DNA from: Helicostylum pulchrum
Lineage: Eukaryota > Mucoromycota > Mucoromycetes > Mucorales > Mucoraceae
Reading direction: 5' to 3'
Assembly: GCA_025677825.1 (NCBI GenBank)
Contig: JAIXMO010000043.1
Location: 1 to 64,000, forward strand
Length of the DNA stretch: 64,000 nucleotides
Of this stretch, positions 49,864-62,487 are shown piece after piece. The notes below the pieces were generated by a model, which was given only the letters and a program-made list of their open reading frames with translations, ran no database searches and was not told the origin of the DNA. Each line of letters starts with the position of its first letter. Within the stretch, counting starts at the first letter, position 1. The translations under genes were made by a program, and so were the position numbers.

Positions 49864-52597
49864 ATGGAAACTACGGCAGCACCAGAAAATGATCAACAAG
49901 GAGCTGCACAACGAAACCAAATGAATCGTTCTAGTTTTTACATGTTATTATTTCTATTTTCGTTGCTATTCTTTAACTTTTCAGACGATAGTTCTGTTAG
50001 AAGTGGAAGGCCAACAAAGGCCGATTTACTTGAAGAATTAAAGCAGGAAAAGGAAATATTAAATAACATGACCTTTGGCGTGAATGTTACTCATGTAATT
50101 ACAGTAATAATAAAAAACAAGGTTAAAGTGTGGTCACTAACGCTTTATAAAAAAAAAAGCCTTTACCTACCTCAGTTTTGACTCCATTAAAAAAATTAAG
50201 GTCTATTCAAGAATCTCCTACCTCACACTACTATCATAATATTACTGGTATATTCAGAGGTATTACTTGAATAATATATATATCACACACCATATAACAC
50301 GTGTTTATTGATTATATTATGCTTATCAAAAAAAAAAAAAAAAAAGGTCAATGGGAAAACCAAAATATTAGTATTCCAAGCACAGTAAACAAGACTGAAA
50401 TGGAAGAAGCGAGAAGTAAATTCAAGTTTGATGGACCTGGTTTATTTTCTATTAACTTGAAAGCAATGTCAACAAGTAATGAAGATATAAACTATATTGA
50501 GGTAATTTATCAGTGTATCTTTTTTTTGCATATGTATTGAAGTAACTGTAATAGGGATACATTCGATTAAAAGATCACAAGAAAAGTGATTACGGAGCCT
50601 TACTGCTGGCAGGAGGTGTTCACTATTTAAGTAACGGGTCACTTTATCTAATGGTAGTTCCTGATGGGTAAATGCATACATACATGACTTATTATTGTGT
50701 AATAATTAACGCATGTATTATACGTGTAGTAAACCAATTCCACTTGAAGATTTATTACACATGTTACCAACAAATGCAACGCTTGAATCTACAAGACTAG
50801 CCATTGATGAACAACTTGATAAAAGAATGGATGAAGTGGAAAAGGAAAAATATTGGGATTGGCAGCCGACAGACGATGAATCAGGTAAATCTAAACTACA
50901 TATTTGTTATGTGTGTGCCTAAAATTAATCACTGTATAAAAAAGATCGTTCCAATTCTGCACCATTTTCGTGTAGCTTTCAAATGTTTGCACAGCTTCAT
51001 CCTGTTCCTTCCAATATCAAAATGTCAGAATTACTTGACTATGAAAGAGGTATTTTATTTGTCGTTTTTTATGCAGCTTATATTCGTGTTTTTTTAAAAA
51101 AATAATCACAGAATTGGAATTCCCTCAAGGTGCTTCTACTATTAGTGCTCCTCCGCTTTTACTTTCTTCTGAAATGTTTTCTCCTAATTGTTGGTTTTTA
51201 TTATCCAGTAGTAAACAACCTGGTATCAAGATTGAAAAATATTACAGTAAAGCTGTTACTTATGCAGGTATTGCTAGTGTTATCGCGGTGATTCAAATAT
51301 TTTCGTTAATCCATCAAATGGAACACACACCAACACCTTCTGTAAGTTATGATTTTTTTTTTACCATATCAATTATCTAATACATATAAAAAAATAGAGT
51401 GTTTCGAATGTTTCTTATTGGACTATTGCTATGCAGGCAGTTATGGATGGATATCAATGCTTATTATATTTGACGACGGGTGTAGTGATTGAAAATGTAT
51501 TTATACCATTTGCAACTACTGCGTTTTTTACTTTTGTACTGGTATCAATTTTTGGAATGCGTTACTTGCTTGTAGTATGGAGGATTCAAAGACCTGAATC
51601 TATTCGACCAAGTACGCCAGCTTCGCCTACTCCAGAACTTGGTAACGATAATCGTTCTCCAGACACAGAAAATTTATTACCAGTTGCTAATGTTAGAAGA
51701 CCAAATACAACTGAAGAATCAAACCCTCAGCGTGATATAACATTTCTTTATTATAGATTATGTAAACTATATATACTTCAAATGATGTTTATTGGTATAA
51801 TACTAATTGTTCCTTTTTTTATTACTTGTAGACGCGGTATTACTGTTGGGGTTATTTTTGTTCTATCAATCGGTTACCAGATCTGCTTTTGTCCAAAATA
51901 TAATTGTAAGTACGCTTGGATTTATATTTTATTCATTCTGGGTACCTCAAATTGTGCGAAATGTATTTAGAGGCTGTAGACACCCGTTGAGTCATAGCTA
52001 CATTTTTGTTATGAGCATAACTCGTTTATCTATACCATTATACTTTTATGGTTGTCCTGATAACCTAATTGGGCATGAAACAACAAATTGGGTTTGGTTA
52101 TTAGTAGGTTATGTTGCATTGCAAGTAGCTATCTTGCTTCTTCAAGATGCCTTTGGTCCGCGATTCTTTGTTCCTTCAAAGGTAAGTTTTAACAGTCCAT
52201 CTATATCTCTTTTTTTTGGAGGCTAAAAATATATTCTCTAGTACTTGCCTCAAACTTATGATTATCACCCAATATTATCTACGGATGACGAGGAAGTTTT
52301 AGCCAGTGGGGATGAAGATGCTGATACTAAGTCACATCTTCAGCCCAGAGATTGTGCTATTTGTATGCTACCAATAGATACAAGTGCCGGTAAACATACG
52401 GGGTTGAATGTATTATCAAGAACTACATATATGATGACACCTTGTCACCACATGTTCCATACTGAATGTCTTGAGAGAGTAAGTACTTTTTACATATATG
52501 TATATATTAACGCGCGACTAACCGCTCCTGTATTTAATAGTGGATGCGAATCAAATTAGAATGTCCTGTTTGCAGAGCTTATCTTCCTGCCTGTTAA
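49864..52597 (+). CDS. TUL1: Tul1/Dsc1-type transmembrane RING ubiquitin ligase
   Basis: Eleven exons (49864-50094, about 50238-50259, 50347-50501, 50555-50667, 50730-50884, 50945-51049, 51112-51341, 51398-51761, 51832-52181, 52242-52478, 52541-52597). A signal anchor (YMLLFLFSLLFFNF) precedes a luminal domain with many N-glycosylation sequons, e.g. NMTF, NVTH, NITG and NISI. About seven TM helices follow, then the C-terminal RING-H2: CAICMLPI, then TPCHHMFHTECLERWM and CPVCRAYLPAC. Tul1/Dsc1 is the E3 of the Golgi-endosome Dsc complex, degrading misfolded membrane proteins and, in many fungi, cleaving SREBP. The exon-2 peptide NITGIFRG is conserved but its 5' boundary has no AG. All other joins are canonical. 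The RING ends at the C-terminus, as in the family. Confidence 0.92.
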
Positions 52598-52782
52598 TAG
52601 TTTTTGTTTTATATCATATGTTTATTCTCTTATTCATCCTGTATTCCCCGATCCCTTTTTTTCTTCATATTCTCGTTTCGTTTTATAAGTTACATTGCAC
52701 ACATTCATTTTTTTTTGCACAAAGTTTCCCTATATTACATAAAAATATAGCAAGGTTTTTTTTTATTACGTAAAAAGTTTTT

Positions 52783-55700
52783 TTAATGCATGTCATAATC
52801 ATAAAATTTTCTGTTATCGACATTCTTTGCGTCCAGAGGATCGACAGAATTTTCACCTGTTTGATCAATGACAGTTGTTGCCTTGTTAATGATGAAACTA
52901 CTACGTTTTCTAGGAGATATACGAGGTGATTGATCAGATTTAAATAAATCGCTACTACTATTACTTAAAGAATTCGCGTTTTCCGCTTCATTGAACAACA
53001 TCCATTTGAACTTGGTATTATTAGACGCCTTTGGGCTAGATAATTGAAGCTCGGGGTCCGAGAGCAAGTCTTCAATGCGGTACTTGATGGGTTGCTTTGG
53101 TGGTGTAGGGTTAGTAGGAATATAGGCCGTAGGCGTAGACGGAAGTTTAGGCTCGGCCGATACAGCAGGAGGTTCAACATGAAGAGTGTCTATGATGGGT
53201 GGTAGAGGCTTATCTTTAACACGACTGCAATCCATATCATTCGATATAATGGATGAAGAGGTTTGAGGAATAAAGGCGGGTCTTCTTGGAGGTTGAGAAT
53301 ACTCGTTGTATGTGGGAACAGGTGTGCTTACTATCGCTTCCTTGTGGTCCACTAAGTCCCATTTCCAGTCGTCACTGGAATTATTGGCTTCTGGAGTTGT
53401 TTGTTCGTTTAATTGGATATTAATAGCACTAGAATCGAATTGTTGTTTTCCAAGTAAAACGTCACGAATATGCTTAAGGCCAGCAAGTGCCATAATCATA
53501 GATGCTTCGTTTTGTACAGGTGCTTTTGGCTTAACCTCGTTTACTTCTTCTTTTATTTCAGCATCCTCATCATCAATAATAACCGAAGACTCGCTTCCTT
53601 CATATTCGACAACATGGTCCTCTTCCTTTATACCCTGCTCTTTTTCTACAGGAGATGATTCAGAAGAAGTAGACTTAGTATCATTTTCTTCTGCTTTATC
53701 CGATCTGGATTCGATTGAAGGACTTTTTGGTATAGGAGAAAATATTTCATTTTCCAGCATGGAGATACACGCGGCCATCATATCGCCCATTTGTCGATTA
53801 ACAGCTTGCAATTTCGTTACTGAACGGTCCTCGGTCTTGGAAACAGGTGTAGTACGTTCTTGTTTATAGCCAGTAGCAATACGATCTATACCCGAAGGGA
53901 ATTCAGATGATACAGTTGATCTTCTTGACCCTAATCCTTCATTTCTTCCTAAAACATTTTCACCAAAAGTATTTACATTTTTCTATTAAGAAAGGTTAAA
54001 AAAAAGGGGAGAAAGCAAAGTAAATGTTTTTTTTTTGTTTTACCTGTACACTTCCCATGACACCAGCAATAGCTTTATTAAAGTCTCTCATTTGCGGGTT
54101 TTTCATCATACCGCTTGTAATTCGAGAGAAACTGCTATCGATATTAGATCCTTGAGAAACTCTGTGTTGAAGTGTACGTCTTGTATAATTGACTTGAGGA
54201 GGAGGTAATTCAACTACACCGTCAGCTAAAGAGGTACGAGGTTCCTTTCCTGATCGAACATCGTTTTGTTGTAATATTTGTAAGGCAACGTCTTGAGATA
54301 AATTCTCTTGTAAATGTTTTGCTTGTTCTACAAGCGATGCTGGTTTTGTAATTTGAGGAGGTCTCATCAATAAACTAAGGCATTCTGCATAATCTTTCGC
54401 AAGCACTAGAGAATTATTATTATTATTTTTAGTTTTTAAGCACGCGAAAAAAAAACAAGACAAAAAACTTACATTGATCTCTCATTCTTAATAGTATCAC
54501 CAGACAAATATAATCTACAATTTTGAGTGTTGGGTCTTGAGCAAAGATGGCATCCCAAAGCTTCAGAAGTTCATAAATATCAAACTCTCGGCCAAACAAT
54601 AAACGAACCCAACGACTAAATATATATGTATCTAAGTAAATGTATCATATTTGTTATATGCGTTATACACTTACATGCCGTAAAGCTGAGGTTCAATACC
54701 AAAGTTCTCCAAATGCTTATACAAGAGTGGATCAACTGTACGAAGATATTGATGATGAATACGATGACATGTAATTACAATTGGATTTAATCGAGCACTC
54801 TGTAAAAAAATATAAGTAACAAAGCATAAAGAAAAAAAAGAAAAACTTACGTCAGTTGGCTTGGGTATATTATCAGACACAGAACCAGGCTAAAGTATAA
54901 AGTAAGTATACACATACAAAAATGCATATATAATATTTACTTTTGCATTTGTTTGAGATCTTCGGCTAGGTGCATCGTCATTAAATTCATACCAAGATTT
55001 ACCGTAAGTCATCAACTTATCAAACAAAATGTATGCATCATGCTCCACAAATGCTGAGTCTAAAACCTGAGTCATTAACTTTGTAGCGGGACTAATGAAA
55101 AAGAAATAAGTAAAATTGTTCTAGGGGAAGGAAGTGAGGAGGGAGGCGAGAAGGGAAAAATAAACTTTACTCTGTAGGATCATGATCAATATTTGCAGTG
55201 TCTAGACTTTCCAAAGAAATAATCCAATAAAACGGGGCAAGCAGCTCATGCATACCTTGTCGATAAGATACTTCGCGATTCAACTTACAGTAAATAAATA
55301 AAATGTCTGTTAAACGCTGCTGAACATCATTTTGTCGAAAGAAGTCGACATCAGGAAATCTATTGACATTGGCTTTAATGTTTTGGAATAAACAAATACG
55401 AAAAAAAAACTTACGTGCGTTCCACATCTTGTCGAATAACTTTACGAATTTCTGAGTCCGCAAAGAACTGCTGCCATGGATTCTATAACCAAAAAAAAAA
55501 AAGTTAGAGAAAACGTAGTACAGTAAAAATATATATATTGTATGCGAATACACTTTACACTTTCATTCAATGCAAGTGGATTATTGTCTGTAAGGTCTTC
55601 CTCTCCCTTCTTATTCATTAGTTCTGCAGGTTCATCGATATACTTTCGTTTCAAGTCCGTATAACGTTGGCGCTCTTGTAACTGTATAGAAGTCCAAGTA

Positions 55701-56013
55701 GAGACTTCTAAAGTAGGAAGATACCCGAGAAATATCTATCATCCTATTTCAGTTCCCTTTTTCTCTCATTTTTTATTTTTTATAATATTACCTTCCAACA
55801 GACTGAACGTAATCCCGCTTGACATACTGTACCTGCTACAGCTCGGTGTCGAAGTGAATTCAAAGATAAATTAGGATCACTGAATATTACATCCCATGCT
55901 TTCCTGTATATATTTGATGACTTGTTATTTACTGCCTGAAACCCCCCCCCCCCCTCGTTCAAGCTGCAAAATGACTCTTTTTTTTACCTTCTTGCGTCTA
56001 GCAAACTTGCCAT
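52783..56013 (-). CDS. TBC-domain Rab GTPase-activating protein, TBC1D5-like
   Basis: Eleven exons (56013-55988, 55903-55792, 55735-55559, 55482-55415, 55359-55171, 55091-54941, 54889-54851, 54799-54675, 54615-54473, 54405-54044, 53982-52783) encode 863 residues. The TBC domain starts at MASLLDARRKAWDVIFSDPNLSLNSLRHRAVAGTVCQAGLRSVCWKIFLGYLP. It has the arginine finger IRQDVERTFPDV and glutamine finger SYRQGMHELLAPFYW, then YGIRWVRLLFGREF and LWDAIFA. It promotes GTP hydrolysis on a Rab. Domain order and the large disordered C-terminus resemble TBC1D5 (retromer, Rab7). The first exon is only 26 nt, and the intron after it holds a run of 12 C. The 400-residue last exon is disordered, with acidic and Pro-rich blocks. 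It is convergent with tul1. Confidence 0.92.
55941..55954. repeat. Poly-C/poly-G run in an intron
   Basis: A run of C on the plus strand (GGGG... in the transcript) sits in intron 1 of the TBC gene. It is striking in DNA this AT-rich, and could form a G-quadruplex in RNA or be a sequencing-prone homopolymer. Confidence 0.7.
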
Positions 56014-56144
56014 TTTCTTGTCTTATACGTGTTATGGGAACAAAGAAAGATAAAAAAGGAAAGAAAAAAAAGAGCGAAAAAGAAAAAAAATTAAAAAATA
56101 GCACTAAATGAAACTTTATTTTATATGCAGTCAACATCCATTAT

Positions 56145-58606
56145 TTACACATCAATTCCCCAATCACCTACAGTTCTCATTGCCTCTTCATCACCATGAA
56201 CAATCTTGGCACCATCTTCGCCACCTAACACGTCAGCAACACACTTCCAAGGATCACGTGCACCACCCCACTTTAATAAGTTATCTCGAAGTGCTTGTCC
56301 CTTTTCTCTATCTAATGGATTGGATTTGAAGCTGGTTTCCCAAACTCTTCTTGCAAGTGTTCTATCGAATAAGTAAGAGTAATAATTTGAACCATAACCA
56401 AACAAGTGACCAAATTGAACAGGCCACATAGTACCCGGTACACTTGGGAATAATCCTACTTGATCTTGAAGTTTATACCATTCAGTAACACTGGAGAAAC
56501 CAGGTTCATTTACCTTGGAAGAATGATACTGTTGATCTACTAGAGCCATTAAAATTTGACTATTTACTTCAATACCACTAAATCTTTTGCGTTGCTTTAA
56601 AAATGCTTTCACTGCTTCTGGCGATACTTGTTTACCTCCATTTGTATTCGCAAATAGTGGAAGTACGTTAGGATGCCAAACAAAATGCTCCATCAAAATT
56701 GATGGTAATTCTACGAAATCTGATGCACATCTTGTACCAGCAACATTATGAAAATCTGTACGCCCAAGCATAGAATGCATAGCATGGCCCATTTCATGAA
56801 ATAATGTCTCTACTTCAAACATAGATAATAAGGTAGGTTGACCTGTTGAACTATAAGAGAAATCACAAGTTAATGCAATTACAGGTAATTGATATAAACC
56901 ATCTTTTCCACGAATTGATTCAGCTGGTGGTTGAATAGCAGGTAAGAAATTAGATGGATCAACAGGTCTCCCAGAGAAGGCGTATTTAATATCATTTTCT
57001 GCATCATCATCATCAACACGTCTAGATGTACGAATAGTATAATGCGCTGCATTTGTTGTCTTTCCAAATCTAGAGAATAAATCACAGTAAATTGTACCAA
57101 TCTTTCCTTCATTTTCACATACAACATCTAGTTTGCGCACTTGATCGTGCCACTGTTCTCCTTGTTTTAATGGCGCATGCTCAAATTCAACACCGTACAA
57201 GTGTTTAAATAATCGAGAAAGCCCTTGAATGACAGAACCAACGGAGAAATAAGGCGAGTTAATAGGCGACGATTGACTAGCGCTATAAATTTGCATATAA
57301 TAATCACGATCCCATGCATTTAATTTGGGTGTTGAATTGAGTTGCAGAACCTGCTGCTTTGTTTTTGATAACAAGTTGGTATCGTTTTTAAATGTTGGTT
57401 CTTGGTGTCTTAAAAGAGTTCTTAAAAATGCATCCACATTATCTAGTAGTAATACATGATAAGAATCTCGAAATGTATAAATACGCATAATAGCTACTTA
57501 CTTGGATTCTTGGCCATCTTATCTTGTAACTGTAATTCAGCATATGATTCTCGGCCCACAAGAGTAGCCAAATCAGCTCTTGTCATCATTAATTCCTCTA
57601 GTGTCATGATACTTTCCTTGGTAGCAGAATTCATTGATTCATATACTTGTTTTCGTACATGCTCATTTTTCGCGTACTTTAAAATCATTTGGCATTCAGT
57701 GGAGTCAGTTTGTACATAAGCATATCCATCTTTATTCATAACATTGCGAATGACAGAAGGTCCAACACCAGCTAAATCAGATTGATTGATCTTTACTTTA
57801 TGAATAGCTCTAGGGTTCATTTGAATAAACTCACGTCCAACATGAATGATTTGATCTGATAATTCGACAAATTCTGCTCGTTGTTTGTTAGGTAAATGAA
57901 TACCAGACTTTTCAAAGTCTCTTAAAAATACAACAGCAGCTGCATATTCATCAGGACTGAATCTGTCCACAAGTGATTTATCTGCCAATACTTGTGATAA
58001 CACCTATTTTTTTTTAAAAAAAAAAGTATTAAAGAATGATTATAATACAGCATATTATATGTATACATCACTTACGTTGTGAATTCGAGTGTCAGTATTC
58101 AACGTATTCATATACGAACATAAATCACCATACGCTTTATTAGCAGCCTCCATAATCACTTCATCCGGGTGAGCATTTCTTATGAATTCAGCCATGTCAA
58201 TGACACTACAAAGTGTATCAGACAATCGATCTAAATTTTTTACAATTCGGCCCATTTCTTCAGGTCCATTTTCAGGTGCATTACAGATACGTTCAACAAT
58301 AATTTGTGCACGTTGAATTGCTTGTTGAGCAGCATAATTGATACCATGAATATCAGCAAAATGAGGGTTTTCGAACAAGCCCGCAGAGCGGGTAGAAGAT
58401 TTTGTAGCAGTGGATTGTATTCTCCAGACCGAACTATCGTCAAAGATCTTGCGAATAAAGTCGTCTTTTTCCGTTGGTTCAATAACTGTATGTTGAATGG
58501 TCGAGTGGTTTAATCGCTTAGAATAGAGTAAACAACTTGCTTGTTTGAGTAAACTGTAACGAGCAGGTATGCCTCTACGTAAACTTTTAAGAGCCAACAT
58601 TGACAT
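56145..58606 (-). CDS. OCT1: Mitochondrial intermediate peptidase (M3 family)
   Basis: Three exons (58606-58076, 58003-57502, 57442-56145) encode 776 residues. The N-terminus MSMLALKSLRRGIPARYSLLKQASCLL is a mitochondrial presequence. The peptidase M3 domain has TLFHEMGHAMHSMLGRT (HExxH zinc site), the downstream ligand region FVELPSILMEHFVWHP, and the C-terminal GHLFGYGSNYYSYLFDRTLARRVWE substrate-binding part. It removes an octapeptide from matrix proteins after MPP cleavage, and length matches yeast and human MIP. The 3' exon frame is open further upstream into intron 2 but joins correctly at A|AT AAT. It is head-to-head with the F-box gene, 178 bp apart. Confidence 0.95.
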
Positions 58607-58784
58607 GACTCGAAAAAATAATAATAGTGTAAGTGAACTAAAAAGAGAAAAGAAAAAATAGAGGCCATGGAACCCCGCAAGCCCTATTTATTGGGATAAT
58701 TGTATACCCAGGAAAGTGGTTACATAGAACGCGATTTAATAGCAACCCTTCTTTTCCCTTTTTTTTGGACTATCGTAAAAAATA

Positions 58785-60567
58785 ATGAATTTGCCTTACG
58801 AGATATACCTTATAATATTCAACTTGCTCGATAAAAGTACCGTCCCCAACTGTGCTATAGTTTGCAAGGACTGGAGACAACCAGCCTTTCAGGTTTATTA
58901 TAAAGTGGTGACTTAATGAGAACAATATGCAAACCTTGAAAGCATCACTCGATCAAGAGTAATGTTTTAAATACTGCCATTGGACTGCAGAGGTGTCTAT
59001 CAGAGAAGAAGGATATAGTTATATTTTAACTATGTATTGCCACTCTAGAATAACATTGACAAAGCAAGAATTTTTACTGTTTTTCACTTATTTTCCAAAC
59101 CTCAAAAAAATAAAAATCCGCACTGATACGACCGAATCCGAATATACAAAATACTTCTTACGTGATATTGATACCAGCAAACACTTGACAAGACCTGAGA
59201 ATATTATTTTGGAAAATGATAGCTTTAACCCTATCCCGTATGATTTATATTACTCTATTTATTACAATTTTCGCGCTTCTCTTTCTCAAATATCACTACA
59301 TCATAAAGATAAATCAGTACTCTCATCTCGGAATGGTGATGTTGTAAAGTATCTGAGCGAATTCCTAAAATTGACTCATCTAACGTATGACAACAACAGC
59401 GAATATAATGTGACAGTATATGAAATACGAGATGCATGTCTCAGTTTAACGTCCGTAAAGATTGACATCCCCAATACCATCCCTCCTTTGTTTCAAATTG
59501 GCAGTAACATGTTATATCGTCATTCTAATTCGAAAGAGTTGTCTGTTTCTTTTGCCAATATATCTGCCAACTACATTGAATATATCATAAAATATTTGCC
59601 TAAATCCGTTGAAAGTCTCGATATCACTATAATCCGTATAGATCTGTATGACTGGATATACGAAGTTGGTATTGATAATGTATTGAAGCTAACAGAGTTT
59701 ATGAATACTTTACCCCGCGCATCTTTATCATGGAGTCCGGAAGTCTACTATAAAACACAACAAGAAAATCCTGATGAATCAAACATGACGACATTTTTTA
59801 AAGTCTTGAATGCCTTCAAAGGTGATAAAAAGGCACGCTGCGATGCTATATTTTCCGATTCCCTTCCTTCTTGTATCTCCATGACTTTCTCTGGTAGAAA
59901 TTTACGTATAGTATATGGATTACGTTATACTGATTTATATGACGACCGTAGTTTTCAATTTTCTGTTCCTGATAGAAATGTTTCCATTATCGGTCTAGAA
60001 GTTATTAACAACCTAGTGTTTGATATTTATATTCGCATCGATATAGAACTTGCATGCGAATCATTAAAATGCTTTCTCACCAACTTCCAACATCTTCAAC
60101 TTGTAGAATTTAAATGCATGCGTCTCCCCTCCCATGGGTTTACCTTGACTGGCTGTATGGATTACTTTTATAAAGGACAAGAAGATTACGATCCCTCAAC
60201 TGTTTTGAGGGAAAATTTGAAAATTGTCAAGCTAAAGAATTTCATTCCTTCCAAAGAATTTATTGATTTGTTGAGTTACCATTTAACAAACGTACAGGGT
60301 TTTACTTGTATATTTGAAAGATCTGTTCAGCTTAGAAACGCGAGGGCGTCTCGGGACTATGTAGTAGATCTGACTCGCTTCAAAAGCTTGCAGCTTTTTT
60401 ACTTCGATACTCGACTTGTTTTAAATGACTCAAAAACAGAATCTTGTTTCATAAAATTTGAGTACACGGACGGTAAAGAGAATTACTACCAACTGACGGA
60501 AAATGGAATGTTCAAGCGTATTCCTTTTGAAGTACCACATAATCGAACAAATCCTACAGTACAATAA
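58785..60567 (+). pseudogene. F-box protein gene, probably damaged
   Basis: MNLPYEIYLIIFNLLDKSTVPNCAIVCKDWRQPAFQVYYKVV is a clear F-box, typical of the large F-box families in Mucoromycota, where it would bind Skp1. This frame stops at 58914 (TAA). The following sequence reads LNENNMQTLKASLDQE in another frame, meets an in-frame TAA at 58960, and then runs open from 58963 to 60567 (CFKYCHWTAEVSIREEGYSYIL..., about 534 codons) with LRR-like spacing of hydrophobic residues. No intron with legal boundaries and phase was found to bypass the shift and stop. Beyond the stop at 60565, another frame carries IKKFVLYNLGGDTLDILRGLLQMKRDLKSEMENLDIV, a likely lost C-terminus. Either a recent pseudogene, base errors, or an unusual intron. 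Confidence 0.6.
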
Positions 60568-61019
60568 TATTCGGATGCGAGAGGATTAAGAAATTTGTTT
60601 TATACAACTTAGGAGGAGATACTTTAGATATTCTTCGAGGGCTACTACAAATGAAACGCGATTTGAAGAGTGAAATGGAAAATTTAGACATAGTATAACT
60701 AGTAGCTTGTTGTAGCGCTCAATAATACTCGTAACTAAATTATTATTATACTAAAAAATCGAAAAAAAGTAATAAAAATCGTACTTTTTTTAATATGAAT
60801 ATATAGCTAGCTTCTTTTCAAAGCAATGTCGAAATAATCAGGCCATAACATAGTTAGATTATACAATAAGGTCTCGCTTTAAAATAAAGACATTTACATA
60901 CTCTGTTGATATAGGAAAAGTAAAGACTGTTTTTAATGCAGACTTCAAAGTGACCGCTTAATTACTTCCAAAAAAAAACCACTAAATTACCCAAGAGTCC
61001 AAACTTGCTTTTCTTTAAT
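60568..61019. other. Intergenic region with C-terminal F-box remnant
   Basis: Positions 60574-60699 keep coding character in a frame different from the F-box frame (ending TLDILRGLLQMKRDLKSEMENLDIV, stop near 60699). The rest is the AT-rich 5' flank of the mannosyltransferase gene. Confidence 0.45.
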
Positions 61020-62487
61020 ATGTTGAAAAAAGTATATTCGGTGGCTATTGCGTCGCGTTTAATTACAATAACTTTAGCCATTGCCAGTTATTTATTTACT
61101 GGTAGTTACGATTCATCTGCAGAGATTCAGCTCGAGACAAGTTCACATCATGTACTCAATGTGTTTTTACGATGGGATGCACTTTATTTTTTACATATTG
61201 CTGAACACGGGTACGTGTATGAGCAAGAAACTGCATTCTTCCCCTTAATGCCTTTGTTGGCTAGAGTATTATCGAATACAGGTAAATAACTAAAAAAAAA
61301 GCTTCGACCTTGTCTATTTTGGTTAACCTGTGTATGAAAAATAGTATTTTTACCTTTGCAATCAATTTTGGGAATTAAATATACTTTACTTTTGTCTGGT
61401 GTAACCATTGCCAATGTGTCATTTGTATTAGCAGCGGGCGCGTTATACAAGTAAGTCATAATATGTAACGAAATGCCTCTCTTCTTATGTATACTTAAAA
61501 AAAACAGGTTAACACTTGCATTGTTACCAAGAAACCAAAAATTAGCCTACGTATCATCTATTGCATTTTGTTTATCGCCACCAGCCATGTTCATGTCATC
61601 ATTTTACACGGAATCTATTTTTGCATTGATGAGTTTTACAGGTATGAGATGGGCAGCCGAAAAAAAATATCTGAGTGCTGCAGTGATATGGGGACTTACT
61701 TCTGCTGTTCGATCTAATGCTATTGTGTATGTTGGATTCTTTTTCTATGATTTAATTTGGGTTCGTTTTATTCAACGCAAGGTAATTAAATATTTTTTAT
61801 TATAATATATAAATCTAATATAAAAAGGGCAAAAAAAAAAGAACTATATAGTAGGAACTATAAGATCCATTTTTTATACATTGATTGTATTCTCTGGATT
61901 ACTTTCATTTCAATATTATGCCTATAATTTGTTTTGTTCGCTAGATAGACCTTGGTGTACAGAAAAGATCCCTTTAATCTACTCTTTTGTTCAAAAGGAA
62001 TACTGGTAAATAGATATAAAATGATATATGCAAGATACTAATTATAACTGATTTTAGGAATAATGGATTTCTTGCTTACTACAAATTAAAACAAATACCC
62101 AACTTTGTTCTAGCCGCGCCTATTGTTTTACTTAGTGTACTAGGACTAAAGACATATATCCAATCTGATGTGCCTAGATTTTTATCTTTAGGTATCGTCA
62201 CAAAGAGAAAACAAATTTCTTCAGATCAAACTTATGGTAGCTCCACAATATCGGTTTATATGTACCTCTGGGCTTTCTTGTTACTCTATGTTGTCACTAA
62301 TATGCATATTCAAGTTATTATTCGTTTCTTTACTTCGTTACCTCCTTTATACTGGTACGTGGGTGATTTATGGATAAAGGGATTAAATGAAAGCAAATTT
62401 GGATTGGCCAACATTGTGCTTACGTACTTTGTACTATATGGTTTAATAGGGATTGTTTTATTTTCCAGCTTTTTACCACCCGCTTAA
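61020..62487 (+). CDS. GPI18: GPI mannosyltransferase 2 (Gpi18/PIG-V)
   Basis: Five exons (61020-61281, 61345-61450, 61508-61781, 61842-62005, 62058-62487) give 411 residues. [26 protein letters not shown] starts the first helix. Luminal loop motifs [36 protein letters not shown] (RWDxxYF/HI..GY..E...AFFP) and [27 protein letters not shown] are the PIG-V signature. QYYAYNLFC and RPWC are a later loop, with [17 protein letters not shown] and [23 protein letters not shown] near the end. It adds the second mannose to the GPI core in the ER lumen, supplying anchors for wall proteins. Start at 61020 is chosen over an upstream non-ATG frame. Exon 4 follows an A10G acceptor. Confidence 0.95.

Noticed and set aside
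53306..53869. 187-codon plus-strand open frame
   Set aside because: It lies antisense to the disordered last exon of the TBC gene, is Ser-rich by mirror of Glu/Asp codons, and has no family features.
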